From NCBI GenBank assembly GCA_963693305.1, contig OY855906.1, positions 32,689,491 through 32,753,490 of the forward strand: a stretch of 64,000 nt of DNA, in the 5' to 3' direction. Under the pieces are notes generated by a model that did not search any database, was not told the DNA's origin, and saw only the letters and a list, made by a program, of their open reading frames with translations. The position numbers and the translations under genes are program-made. Positions 22,601-34,213 of this stretch are shown in pieces (position 1 is the stretch's first letter; each line of letters opens with the position of its first letter). Origin of the DNA: Meandrina meandrites (lineage: Eukaryota; Cnidaria; Anthozoa; Scleractinia; Meandrinidae).

Positions 22601-25600
22601 GTGAGGGAATGTCCGTTATTCATCGTCAACACACAGTGAACAATTTAGTCGCATTGGCGCCTGTATTAGGCACAATTTGACGCCCTGCCAAGGTGGTCAC
22701 CTACAAGGGCTTTGACTATATCAACTTTTTCCTGCACCAATAATTTTTACCCCCCCCCCCCCCCCCCACCCCCCTTCCTGTCATTTCTTATGGTGGTGGT
22801 ATGAAGGTAATATGAAGCCAAATATATATAGGCATGTGCTGTGAATTGCAAAATGATTGTTTTTTAGTAATTCCAAACAATTACCTGCTTTCCTTCACCT
22901 TTATCAAGCTCCCTTTTACACTGAATAACTCGCTAAGAGGAATTACTGTACAGTAAAAGTTGCTCGAACTGTGGAAACCACAAGAGATTAAGATTACTGC
23001 CAATTTATTGCAGAAAAGTTTTATTTTCGATGCGTATTTGAGCGGACACAAATGCAGTACGATGATGTCAACTTCAATCTTATAACCAATGTTGACAGTT
23101 CATGTCTAAGCAAAACTATAAGGGGATCGTGATGCAAATGAGAATATACTAAATACCATCAGGAGGTGTCCCTGCTTTCCTTTTCCCTTTCTCTGTTCCT
23201 TTTTTTTGGCTCAATGTGCCTGTAAAATAATGAAGAATTTTGAATTTAAAATAAAATTGAAATGCACTTATTTGCACCAGTTTTCTTGCCTTGCAAAGTT
23301 CTAGTGTCGATCTTTGTTTTTTTAGTCCATTGTAATAAGCAGCCAGCTTTAGTTAGGAATACCAACTTTCAATTCCCAAGTTCAGGGCGGAAAATTGACT
23401 TTTTTTCTGGTAGCCACTTGGCTCCTAAATATTATAAAGTGGTAGCCAATCCCTAAAGGTTGGTCGCCATTTTTTAAAGTGGTAGCCAATTTCAAAAAAG
23501 TTTGTGGCCATCATGTTTATAATGACGAAAAAAAAAACATTTTTACCCTGTCATGGTAATAGATCAGGGTTTTCAATAAGAATCAAAGTAGGCGGAAAAA
23601 GGGTTACTCGTGCTGCAGGCACGACCTTCTAGAGGGCATATTCACCCGGGAAACTTTTAAAATCTGAGCCTCTAAGAGTGCATCTCCTGCATTCTGGGAC
23701 AAGAATAAGGTCATTTTTGACAGAACCATACATGCTCTATTTTCCAGCTTTTTATTCAATGGTTTTAATTATCTTGCAGACAAAGTAGTTGCCAAACGCA
23801 AATTTTTAGTCGCCAGATTTCAAAATCAAATAGGGCATTGTTTAAAAGTGTTTAATCCAAAAAAGGACTGAATACATAAATATTCAAAAAGAAAAACAAA
23901 ACAATCTTATCGCTAGGTGTAAAACAAACACGATATATAAGATTTTGTGGCCACTATCGAAGAAATCAACAAGAGACACAATCCATAGGCATACATGACC
24001 TGCGCAAGGGCTTGCAAAACATTATAGGGTGATTTCAAACACAGTCAGCTTTTTGCGTGTTTTCCGATGTGATAGAATCTTTTACAGCAAATTAAAGGAA
24101 GAGGAGGGTTGACTTCTTATCTTATTTTGGATGTTTTAGAAGCAAAGATCTTCCGACATAACTTGATAGAAGGGCACAATGTGTGAGGGAATGTCCGTTA
24201 TTCATCGTCAACACACAGTGAACAATTTAGTCGCATTGGCGCCTGTATTAGGCACAATTTGACGCCCTGCCAAGGTGGTCACCTACAAGGGCTTTGACTA
24301 TATCAACTTTTTCCTGCACCAATAATTTTTACCCCCCACCCCCCTTCCTGTCATTTCTTATGGTGGTGGTATGAAGGTAATATGAAGCCAAATATATATA
24401 GGCATGTGCTGTGAATTGCAAAATGATTGTTTTTTAGTAATTCCAAACAATTACCTGCTTTCCTTCACCTTTATCAAGCTCCCTTTTACACTGAATAACT
24501 CGCTAAGAGGAATTACTGTACAGTAAAAGTTGCTCGAACTGTGGAAACCACAAGAGATTAAGATTACTGCCAATTTATTGCAGAAAAGTTTTATTTTCGA
24601 TGCGTATTTGAGCGGACACAAATGCAGTACGATGATGTCAACTTCAATCTTATAACCAATGTTGACAGTTCATGTCTAAGCAAAACTATAAGGGGATCGT
24701 GATGCAAATGAGAATATACTAAATACCATCAGGAGGTGTCCCTGCTTTCCTTTTCCCTTTCTCTGTTCCTTTTTTTTGGCTCAATGTGCCTGTAAAATAA
24801 TGAAGAATTTTGAATTTAAAATAAAATTGAAATGCACTTATTTGCACCAGTTTTCTTGCCTTGCAAAGTTCTAGTGTCGATCTTTGTTTTTTTAGTCCAT
24901 TGTAATAAGCAGCCAGCTTTAGTTAGGAATACCAACTTTCAATTCCCAAGTTCAGGGCGGAAAATTGACTTTTTTTCTGGTAGCCACTTGGCTCCTAAAT
25001 ATTATAAAGTGGTAGCCAATCCCTAAAGGTTGGTCGCCATTTTTTAAAGTGGTAGCCAATTTCAAAAAAGTTTGTGGCCATCATGTTTATAACGACGAAA
25101 AAAAAACATTTTTACCCTGTCATGGTAATAGATCAGGGTTTTCAATAAGAATCAAAGTAGGCGGAAAAAGGGTTACTCGTGCTGCAGGCACGACCTTCTA
25201 GAGGGCATATTCACCCGGGAAACTTTTAAAATCTGAGCCTCTAAGAGTGCATCTCCTGCATTCTGGGACAAGAATAAGGTCATTTTTGACAGAACCATAC
25301 ATGCTCTATTTTCCAGCTTTTTATTCAATGGTTTTAATTATCTTGCAGACAAAGTAGTTGCCAAACGCAAATTTTTAGTCGCCAGATTTCAAAATCAAAT
25401 AGGGCATTGTTTAAAAGTGTTTAATCCAAAAAAGGACTGAATACATAAATATTCAAAAAGAAAAACAAAGCAATCTTATCGCTAGGTGTAAAACAAACAC
25501 GATATATAAGATTTTGTGGCCACTATCGAAGAAATCAACAAGAGACACAATCCATAGGCATACATGACCTGCACAAGGGCTTGCAAAACATTATAGGGTG

Positions 25601-27458
25601 ATTTCAAACACAGTCAGCTTTTTGCGTGTTTTCCGATGTGATAGAATCTTTTACAGCAAATTAAAGGAAGAGGAGGGTTGACTTCTTATCTTATTTTGGA
25701 TGTTTTAGAAGCAAAGATCTTCCGACATAACTTGATAGAAGGGCACAATGTGTGAGGGAATGTCCGTTATTCATCGTCAACACACAGTGAACAATTTAGT
25801 CGCATTGGCGCCTGTATTAGGCACAATTTGACGCCCTGCCAAGGTGGTCACCTACAAGGGCTTTGACTATATCAACTTTTTCCTGCACCAATAATTTTTA
25901 CCCCCCCCCCCCCCCCCACCCCCCTTCCTGTCATTTCTTATGGTGGTGGTATGAAGGTAATATGAAGCCAAATATATATAGGCATGTGCTGTGAATTGCA
26001 AAATGATTGTTTTTTAGTAATTCCAAACAATTACCTGCTTTCCTTCACCTTTATCAAGCTCCCTTTTACACTGAATAACTCGCTAAGAGGAATTACTGTA
26101 CAGTAAAAGTTGCTCGAACTGTGGAAACCACAAGAGATTAAGATTACTGCCAATTTATTGCAGAAAAGTTTTATTTTCGATGCGTATTTGAGCGGACACA
26201 AATGCAGTACGATGATGTCAACTTCAATCTTATAACCAATGTTGACAGTTCATGTCTAAGCAAAACTATAAGGGGATCGTGATGCAAATGAGAATATACT
26301 AAATACCATCAGGAGGTGTCCCTGCTTTCCTTTTCCCTTTCTCTGTTCCTTTTTTTTGGCTCAATGTGCCTGTAAAATAATGAAGAATTTTGAATTTAAA
26401 ATAAAATTGAAATGCACTTATTTGCACCAGTTTTCTTGCCTTGCAAAGTTCTAGTGTCGATCTTTGTTTTTTTAGTCCATTGTAATAAGCAGCCAGCTTT
26501 AGTTAGGAATACCAACTTTCAATTCCCAAGTTCAGGGCGGAAAATTGACTTTTTTTCTGGTAGCCACTTGGCTCCTAAATATTATAAAGTGGTAGCCAAT
26601 CCCTAAAGGTTGGTCGCCATTTTTTAAAGTGGTAGCCAATTTCAAAAAAGTTTGTGGCCATCATGTTTACAACGACGAAAAAAAAACATTTTTACCCTGT
26701 CATGGTAATAGATCAGGGTTTTCAATAAGAATCAAAGTAGGCGGAAAAAGGGTTACTCGTGCTGCAGGCACGACCTTCTAGAGGGCATATTCACCCGGGA
26801 AACTTTTAAAATCTGAGCCTCTAAGAGTGCATCTCCTGCATTCTGGGACAAGAATAAGGTCATTTTTGACAGAACCATACATGCTCTATTTTCCAGCTTT
26901 TTATTCAATGGTTTTAATTATCTTGCAGACAAAGTAGTTGCCAAACGCAAATTTTTAGTCGCCAGATTTCAAAATCAAATAGGGCATTGTTTAAAAGTGT
27001 TTAATCCAAAAAAGGACTGAATACATAAATATTCAAAAAGAAAAACAAAACAATCTTATCGCTAGGTGTAAAACAAACACGATATATAAGATTTTGTGGC
27101 CACTATCGAAGAAATCAACAAGAGACACAATCCATAGGCATACATGACCTGCACAAGGGCTTGCAAAACATTATAGGGTGATTTCAAACACAGTCAGCTT
27201 TTTGCGTGTTTTCCGATGTGATAGAATCTTTCACAGCAAATTAAAGGAAGAGGAGGGTTGACTTCTTATCTTATTTTGGATGTTTTAGAAGCAAAGATCT
27301 TCCGACATAACTTGATAGAAGGGCACAATGTGTGAGGGAATGTCCGTTATTCATCGTCAACACACAGTGAACAATTTAGTCGCATTGGCGCCTGTATTAG
27401 GCACAATTTGACGCCCTGCCAAGGTGGTCACCTACAAGGGCTTTGACTATATCAACTT
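19572..27458. repeat. Five near-identical 1.58-kb tandem units
   Basis: Units begin at 19572, 21148, 22728, 24310 and 25879 (lengths about 1576, 1580, 1582, 1569 and 1580) and end at about 27458. Differences are few single bases plus the length of a poly-C tract just inside each unit start: about 22 C in unit 1, 6 C in unit 4 and 16-17 C in the others, then accccccttcc. Junctions read caactt/tttcctgcacc. Each unit carries an 886-bp hAT-like element. A 64-codon open frame recurs in each unit and has no coding character. The high identity implies recent expansion. Confidence 0.95.
20222..21107. mobile_element. hAT-like non-autonomous element inside each array unit
   Basis: The ends read cagggcggaaaattg and caatttgacgccctg, inverted repeats of the CAGGG...CCCTG type seen in hAT elements. 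The flanking eight bases (cccaagtt and ccaaggtg) match only partly, so the target duplication is weak. Copies lie at 21801-22687, 23383-24269, 24953-25838 and 26533-27418. Internal words gtagccaat, gtcgccat and tagttgcc repeat in degenerate form. No transposase is present. Confidence 0.5.
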
Positions 27459-27767
27459 GTTCCATATTCCTTTTGCAGAAGAGCAGTAGAATCTCTGCTA
27501 TGGAAACAGAGTCTAGCTCTTGGAATTGTTTGAATTTCAATACAATGGGGACTTGCTATGTAATAAACTTCGCAGCCTCCCACAGATCTGTCATGCGTCA
27601 TGTGGGAAGATTTTTTTCAAACTCACATTATTGGTCTTGACATAGATGTTATCAGCACAAACAGAGTGCATCAAAACATGCATGCAGAATACATTGCCAC
27701 AAACGTCTTTTACTGTTTGTGAATGTTATTGATCTGAGAATTAACCAGCAAAAAATTTAATACTTAC

Positions 27768-27818
27768 AAGTATCCACATTGCTCTCACTTCCACCACCGT
27801 CAATGTCATTGACAGACT
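27768..27818 (-). CDS. 51-nt acidic linker exon
   Basis: Minus-strand exon with acceptor ctttttttag and donor gtaagt, phase 1 both sides. It reads SVNDIDGGGSESNVDT after the split codon. Direct splicing to the Myb-like terminal exon would create TAA, but splicing to the acidic exon at 6090 gives TAT and stays open, which supports the intermediate exons. It is a disordered acidic/serine linker like the neighbouring short exons. Confidence 0.6.
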
Positions 27819-28479
27819 CTAAAAAAAGAAATATTTTAATTTGCCTCTCTCTCATAATGCATACAGTGCACATTAATCTTTGTCATTCCATTCTCTCTGT
27901 AAATGCAAAAATTCACTTGTTGTGCAATATGAAAGTGATGACTTAAATATGTATGTCATTTATTTTTTAATATTAAGTTTCCACCACAGCTTGAGAAATG
28001 TGGCTGATTTGTGTACTGAAGAAACGCTATGCACTCCTTTAATTATATGGCCAACAGTTAGGCCATAAGGTCATTTCCCTGTTTTGCATTGCACATCCTA
28101 ACTGCACACGATTACTTGCATCATAAGTGCGCGCTCAGAGCGCACGCACGTCCAAGACTTTTTAAGGTTGCAATGAGGCCAAGCTCACTAGGATAATGAA
28201 TGGTTATTTACTCTCAAACAACCATGGGGACCTACCATTTTTTCCAAGGAATTTTTACCTGTCATTCATCCTCTTTTTGTTTAACGAGTTAGAAAAAAAT
28301 CACCCACTGAGATAAAATCATGACCTCGAGAATGCGCATGCGATGACATTTTTGAGCTAATTTTGTCTGATGCTAATAGTATTTGTCACAAAACATATAT
28401 TAAATTGTTCCTATTAGTTGTGTGATTCCTGTTCCTATGGAAAAATGCATAAACTGATCAAATAAGCGTGTGTTTGTAA

Positions 28480-29398
28480 GGGACGGACCATTAGAAAAGT
28501 GATGGGGGGGATGGGGAAAAAAAAACAAAAAAAAATTCATGCAAGGCAAAATGTCCGAAAAAAAAATTAATGCAAGGAAAAACCCAAAGAAAAAAATTCA
28601 TGCACAAGATAGGTTGCATTTTGATATTAAACCAGAATTGTAATAATTATTCTTCTCGAAAAGTGTTCCAAAATGCACCAAATGGCAATAGAGCATGTCT
28701 AGATTTTCAAAATTTTCCAGTGGGAGGATTCCCCCGGACCCCCACCTGAAATGGCCTCACGCCCTGGATTTTAATACGCCAGGGGTAATTTCCCGAACGC
28801 CGAACGCAGATTTCCGAGCGCAGAATGCGAACCAAAATCACCAAAGCAAGGAAAAAACAACCGGAGTGTACCTTGCAGTCAGGTTAGCCTGAATATCACT
28901 CTGGTTAGCCTAAAAAGGCCCAGGTTAGCCCGTTTACAGTTAGCTCTCAATAATGATAATGGTTCTGCTTGCTTCGGTGATTTTGTTTAGCGTTCGGCGT
29001 TCGCAAAATTACCCCTGCCGATTTTAATACCGTCACAATCAGTGCTAACGTTTGGGTCCCCTCACCTCAAAACTTATTCCTACGGGCCTGGCAGTTATAT
29101 AAATTACACAAATTTTCACTATACACCTGTAAACTGCTACTTACTTTTTATGTCATAAAATAAATGGAAAGTAATGTTAACAAGCTATGTATTTAATAAA
29201 TCAAAGTACCGGTAGCCCTGTTTTTAATTAATTCAATAGCAAATTGTGCATGAAGCAGATTTTATTAAAAAAAAATTCGGGCAGAGGGGTGTAGTCAAAA
29301 AAAAAAATTCTTGCACAGGCACTAGGCCAAAAAAAAAAAAAAATTCTTGCAAGTAAAAAATTCCCCTCCCCCCCATCAGTTTTCTAATGGTCCGTCCC
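28480..29398. mobile_element. PIF/Harbinger-like non-autonomous element
   Basis: The ends gggacggaccattagaaaa and ttttctaatggtccgtccc are inverted repeats, followed inward by G-runs and C-runs. TAA flanks both sides (28477-28479, 29399-29401). Unit B of the local duplication has the empty site gtatttgtaaggtggg, showing a clean 3-bp TAA duplication. A 3-bp TWA target duplication and GGG-starting ends fit PIF/Harbinger. The interior is poly-A-rich with repeated attcatgcaag or attcttgcaag words. No transposase or DDE frame is visible. Insertion followed the segmental duplication. Confidence 0.75.
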
Positions 29399-29720
29399 TA
29401 AGGTGGGATAATAAGCAATTATGGGGTAACTTGAGATGATAATATCTCAAAAATGGACCCTGGGACCTATTCGCTTTATTTTATATTTCGAAACATTGCA
29501 TGATTGATAACAGCTTGTGAAGGTTTGACAAAAATGCTATGTTTACCTTGATTTCGGGGGAAAGACCTTAAATTTAAGTTAGGGATACCAAATCTAAAAT
29601 GCCATAAAAATATCATGATCCTAATCTTAAACAGGTAAGAAAAAATAATGTATACCGCAATATCAAATAATAGTTTAGTAATACATACATTCGGTGATTC
29701 TTAAAAGTTTCTTTACTTAC

Positions 29721-29762
29721 CAGAGCTGCTGGGGTTCTCTTGTGACATTTCAAAGTCAATTT
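29721..29762 (-). CDS. 42-nt exon, duplicate A
   Basis: Donor gtaagt and acceptor atttgctaacag, phase 1 both sides. It encodes IDFEMSQENPSSS after a split Glu codon. The exon at 30914-30955 is its tandem copy with Leu for Phe. Including both adds 28 residues in frame, so either could be skipped harmlessly. It is probably a disordered linker. Confidence 0.65.
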
Positions 29763-30913
29763 CTGTTAGCAAATAGAAGAAAAATGATCTACAATTGGAG
29801 TATTCACTTAATATATAAACCTATATAATCCTCGAAATGTTTCAGACACGATTATAATCATGTTCTTTTAACTTTTCTCTAGCACAGGATGCAAAATTGT
29901 ATAAAAGGTACTGGATTACAGGGTCATTTTCTTCCAAACAATAGCGGGAGCCATAACACGTCATAAAAATCCAAAATGGCGGCACGATGGAATTTAAAAG
30001 CCATAAACTTTTCCATTTATTGTTATTATTAAATGTTATTTCTCCCTTGACCTGCCAAATTTGGAAATTAGGAATATATGGCCAACAGTTAGGCCATAAG
30101 GTCATTTTCCTGTTTTGCATTGCGCATCCTTACTGCACACGATTTAAAACGTCATAAGCGCGCGCTCAGAGCGCATGCACATCCAAGGCTTTGTAAGTTT
30201 GCAATGAGGCCAAGCTCACTAGGATAATGAATGGTTATTTACTCTGAAACAAGCATGGGAACCTGCCATTTTTTCCAAGGAATTTTTACCTGTCATTCAT
30301 CCTCTTTTTGTTTAATGAGTTAGAAAAAAATCATGTTTGAAAACTAACTTATTGCTAAAAATGCATTACCCATGGAGATAAAATCATGACCTCGAGAATG
30401 TGCACGTGATGGCATTTATGAGCTAATTTCGTCTGATGCTAAGAGTATTTGTCACAAAACATATATTAAATTGTTCCTTGTTAACGATATAATATACCTC
30501 TTATGTTGTGTTAAGATTTGCTTTAGTTGTGTGATTCCTGTTCTTATGGAAAGATGCGTAAACTGATCAAATAAGCGTGTATTTGTAAGGTGGGAAAACA
30601 AGCAATTACGGGGTAACTTGAGATGACAATATCTCGTAAATGGACCCCGGGAACTATTCGTTTTATTTTATATTTCGAAACATTGCATGATTGATAACAG
30701 CTTGTCAAAGTTTGACAAAAATGCTTTGTTTACCTTGATTTCGGGGGAAAGACCTTAAATTTAAGTTAATTAGAGATACCAAATCTAAAATGCCACAAAA
30801 ATATCATGATCCTAATCTTAAACAGGTAAGAGAAAATATTATGTATACCGCAATATCAAATAATAGTTTAGTAATACATACATTCAGTGATTCTTAAAAG
30901 TTTCTTTGCTTAC

Positions 30914-30955
30914 CAGAGCTGCTGGGATTTTCTTGTGACATTTCAAGGTCAATTT
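30914..30955 (-). CDS. 42-nt exon, duplicate B
   Basis: Donor gtaagc and acceptor cttacag, phase 1 both sides. It encodes IDLEMSQENPSSS. It directly follows the recombinase exon at 31639 in gene order, whose last base G completes a Glu codon. Same role and caveats as duplicate A. Confidence 0.65.
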
Positions 30956-31052
30956 CTGTAAGAAAAAAGAAGAAAAATGATCTACAATTGGAGTATTCAC
31001 TTAATATATAAACCTATAAAATCATCGAAATGTTTCAGACACAATTATAAGG

Positions 31053-31277
31053 AATCAAAAGCAGTCAATGATGCATGACACTTTGGATCATAGTAAAGAA
31101 ATTTGAAAAACTCTTTGAAGTGTCAAAAAACTTGAATTTTACAGACGTTTTGGGCTTAGCCCTTCTTCAGTGTTGTAGTTGTAATGCATTACAACTACAA
31201 CACTGAAGAAGGGCTAAGCCCGAAACGTCTGTAAAATTCAAGTTTTTTGACACTTAAAGAGTTTTTCAAATTTCTTT
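31053..31277. mobile_element. Foldback insertion with hammerhead-like core words
   Basis: Twelve bases, acaattataagg, flank the insertion on both sides (31041-31052, 31278-31289), and unit A lacks it. Arms 31095-31186 and 31187-31277 form a near-perfect 92/91-base palindrome centred on gtaatgcattac. Each arm contains, on one strand, ctgaaga, then agggctaagccc, then gaaac. This resembles the CUGANGA / helix II / GAAA order of hammerhead ribozymes, which are known from Penelope-like elements. An extra A beside helix II weakens the match. Catalysis is speculation. Confidence 0.5.
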
Positions 31278-31638
31278 ACAATTATAAGGATGTTCTTTTA
31301 ACTTTTCTCTAGCACAGGATGCAAAATTGTATAAAAGATCCTGGATTACAGGGTCATTAATTTTTCTTCCAAACAATGGCGGGAGTCATAACACGTCATA
31401 AAAATCCAAAATGGCGGCGCGATGGAAATTTAAAAGCCATACACTTTTCCATTTATTGTTACGATTAAATGTTATTTCCCCCTTGACCTGTAAAATTTGG
31501 AAATTAGGAATTATTTCAAACAATTCAATGTCAACTTGTCACAAGAGTGGAGGATCCGTTAAAAGCTTTAGTAGATGTTATATTTAGAAAACCTATGTGC
31601 AAGGGTCTTGCTGTATCTGCTTATAAAGTGGTTATTAC

Positions 31639-32111
31639 CGTTTAGTTCTATTTCATCCAACTTCTTTCCCGCCAACTTAGATGCCTTTCCTTCGTCAACA
31701 GCTATGAGTAGCTTGCTGACTTTGGCAAGTTCTAATGTACTTTCTTGCAGGCGGTAGAAGTCCCTGTGCACATCAATGTTATGCCCCAGATGATTTGCCA
31801 GCCAGTCCAGCTCTGAATTAGTCATGTCAACAATCTGGCAAACAGTGGCCACATACTTCCTTAGTTTTGTACTTGTGACTAAATGCGGGCATTTCACATT
31901 GGCACGAATGGCAACAGCTTTTAGACAGTCCCACCCTCTTACACTTTTGCGAGAATTTCGTTTGGCTCTGGCAAAAACATAAGGATTGTCAGGGTGAACT
32001 CCAGCTTCATTTCTGTGACAAATCAGAGCATCTATTGCTTCCTTCACTTCCAGTGTTAGGAGGATTGGCACTTTCCTACCTCTTTTCCCTTTTATTTCCA
32101 CCATGTCCAAG
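31639..32111 (-). CDS. Tyrosine-recombinase-like catalytic half
   Basis: Minus-strand exon, acceptor ttatttttag, donor gtaata, entering phase 2 and leaving phase 1. It continues the fold begun at 34214-35517. From its first full codon it reads VEIKGKRGRKVPILLT, later TKLRKYVATV with Arg84, LANHLGH with His110, and HRDFY with Tyr119 as candidate nucleophile. In canonical tyrosine recombinases the second motif is HxxR; here the His position is Thr81. Arg, His and Tyr are otherwise in the right order and spacing. Cryptons and related retroelements carry such domains. No transposon ends flank the gene, which suggests a host-retained copy. Cleavage activity is uncertain. Confidence 0.8.
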
Positions 32112-34213
32112 CTAAAAATAAAATATAAAGTCCATTTTATTTTATGTTAATAAAGAATAATACAAATTATATAATGAATGACGTTCTTGACCTTTTGAAT
32201 AATGTGCACCACCAGCTTCAAGATGGTAACTTTCATAAAATGTAGTATTTGCTTTATTATATCCAACTCAAACAAAATGAATGAACAGACATCTGTTTAT
32301 TGTATAGAAGAAACTGGTTGCTTGTGTCAGCAGACAAGTTCATGTAGTCACACTGTTCAAAAGTAAATTGATTATTCTTATGATAGTGTATTAAATTTAT
32401 GAGTTCAAGTTAGAAATTTCGAGTTCCAGTTAGAGATTTCGAGTTCGAGTTCGAATTAGAATTTCGATTTTGAGTTAAAATTTCGAGATCTAGTTAAAAG
32501 GAAGGGCCTGAAAAGTTACTGATTTTGTGATGGCCGACGAAAAAAAGAAACAAAAAAAAGAAAGAAAACGAAATCGAAAAGGCCACAACATGGCGTGACA
32601 TTTTCGCAGTTGGTCACGCAGTGTCGCCCTTATCAACAAATGAAAGCTAACCACAAGCAAATAGGAGTGGAACTAGCCGAAAGCAAACCAGAGTAGAACT
32701 AGCCGCAAGCAAACCAGAGTGGAGCTAACCGCAAGTAACTCGATATTTTAACTCGAACTCGAAATTTCTAACTCGAACTCATGAAATTGACAGACCCTTC
32801 TTATGATGCTTTTCAATTCATTTTGTTTGACAAACGTTTCAGGGAAGTGAAGTCTCAGCAAAGCATGCTGTTAGTGTGTCAACGAGAACAAGAGTTGTAG
32901 AAGTCTACTACGGCTGATGAGCTAACAAGTGTTGTAGCTTATTGTCTGCCTCAGCTGAAAAACGTCTACGCCTTGATTTAAATGCATGTTACATAAGTTT
33001 GAAGTCAGCCATGATAAAACATTCAGCCCTTATATTCACAATTGAAAAATGGTATTTAAAAAACAAGTTATCGAGTTAAGTTACGAAAAATAAGATGCTG
33101 TGCGATGTCATGCCCTGAGTCCATTGTAGTTTGTCTATGAAAGATCACTTACTTATTATCCCCTTTTGTGCTGGTTAACTATATACTTGAATATTTCCTG
33201 TTTAATTTAGGGGGGAGAAATATCCCCTTGAAGGTTAAAAGGTTGACAAACCTATAGTTGTGGGGACTTCTGTCTACACACAGCCCTTACTTGTGGGGAC
33301 GGTTGGAATTGTGGGGACATTTTGAGGTCCCCACCAAAAAAAATCACCTCTGACCCGAAAAAAAAATTCTCCTTGCCGTTATTCACAATTTAAAGTAACA
33401 CCTATGCGAATACAAGAAGTGTGTGGATTAAGTAGACATAACTCCCTTTTAAGCTTTTATTTCGATATTTCCATGGTCCTCACAAGTCACTGGATGTTGA
33501 TTTCAGTCAGAGACATTTGTGGGGATTCAAACACAGGTTACTTTGCTGAACTAGGTTTATGGGGACGTAGATGTATTAATCTTACCGAACTTTTTTTTTT
33601 TCAGAAACATAAAAGCATTTCGACAGCTTAGCCATGTGAGTATGAGCAATGACATGTTGGATGTTTCCTTTATTACAGCAATCAACTGAGTGATCTATCA
33701 AGCAGTGAAATTTCCCACTTCTTACAAAATTGTTCATTGCTTGAACTCGGTCCAAAAAATGCAAAACAGACTCACACTGACTTTCAATTGCACACTCAGT
33801 ACAGACACTGGTTAAGACGGAATCCCCCAGGACTTCGAGTAGCTGTTGGACAAAATTATGTACCAAAATTATTTACACCTTATTGCAAGTTTTTTTGTTA
33901 CTGCTTCAAATATCTTATCAAAAGAAATCTTTTCTAACAACACCAAACATCGAAAACCAATCTCGAAGTTCCGCTGAATTCCACTAAATCCCTTAAAGGA
34001 CGCGAGCTTTTGCCTATAGCTTGTGAACATTAAATTTCATTTTCTCAGGCTCTGATAAGAAATTGTTGTACCAAAATTATTTACACCTTATTGCAAACTT
34101 TTGTGTTACTGCTTCAAATATTTTATCAAAAGAAATCTTTTCTAACAACACCAAACACCGAAAACAAATTTTGAAATTTCACTCGATCTTTGTCAAACTT
34201 AAATAAATATTAC
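32112..34213 (-). other. Intron between the two recombinase exons
   Basis: It holds the inverted-repeat element at 32394-32788 and two partial copies of a segment around 33860-33960 and 34070-34170 (ttgtaccaaaattatttaca). No exon is visible. Confidence 0.5.
32394..32788. mobile_element. Inverted-repeat element with gagttcgag-rich ends
   Basis: The left end repeats gagttcaagttagaaatttc-type words, which return inverted at the right end as gaaatttctaactcgaactc. The centre holds about four degenerate copies of a 27-30 base unit (aaccgcaagcaaaccagagt) also found at 43185-43300. No clear target duplication. Confidence 0.5.

Larger units (their letters stand above)
6246..27767 (-). other. Putative 21.5-kb intron of the large gene
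   Basis: Between the acidic exons at 6090 and 27768, I see only repeats, one optional exon in frame (18254-18496), and two exon-like segments that do not fit the gene (12998-13228 minus, 13932-14032 plus). The 9.4-9.8, 11.6-12.9, 13.2-13.9, 14.0-14.9, 15.3-15.8 and 18.5-19.4 kb parts hold no gene I can recognise. The intron status depends on the terminal exons belonging to the same transcript. Confidence 0.4.
28043..30074. repeat. Tandem segmental duplication, unit A (carries exon 29721-29762)
   Basis: Begins atatggccaacagttaggcc and ends tttggaaattaggaat. It is followed immediately by unit B (30075-31511). It differs from B by the 919-bp element at 28480-29398 and two short deletions. The duplication copied one 42-nt exon with both splice sites. 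Confidence 0.85.
30075..31511. repeat. Tandem segmental duplication, unit B (carries exon 30914-30955)
   Basis: Copy of unit A without the Harbinger-like insertion but with a foldback insertion at 31053-31277. It retains two short segments missing from A. Its end runs into the recombinase exon region. Confidence 0.85.

Noticed and set aside
20101..26606. The same 64-codon open frame repeated five times
   Set aside because: It recurs only because the 1.58-kb unit is duplicated. It has no domain or splice context and overlaps the start of the hAT-like element.
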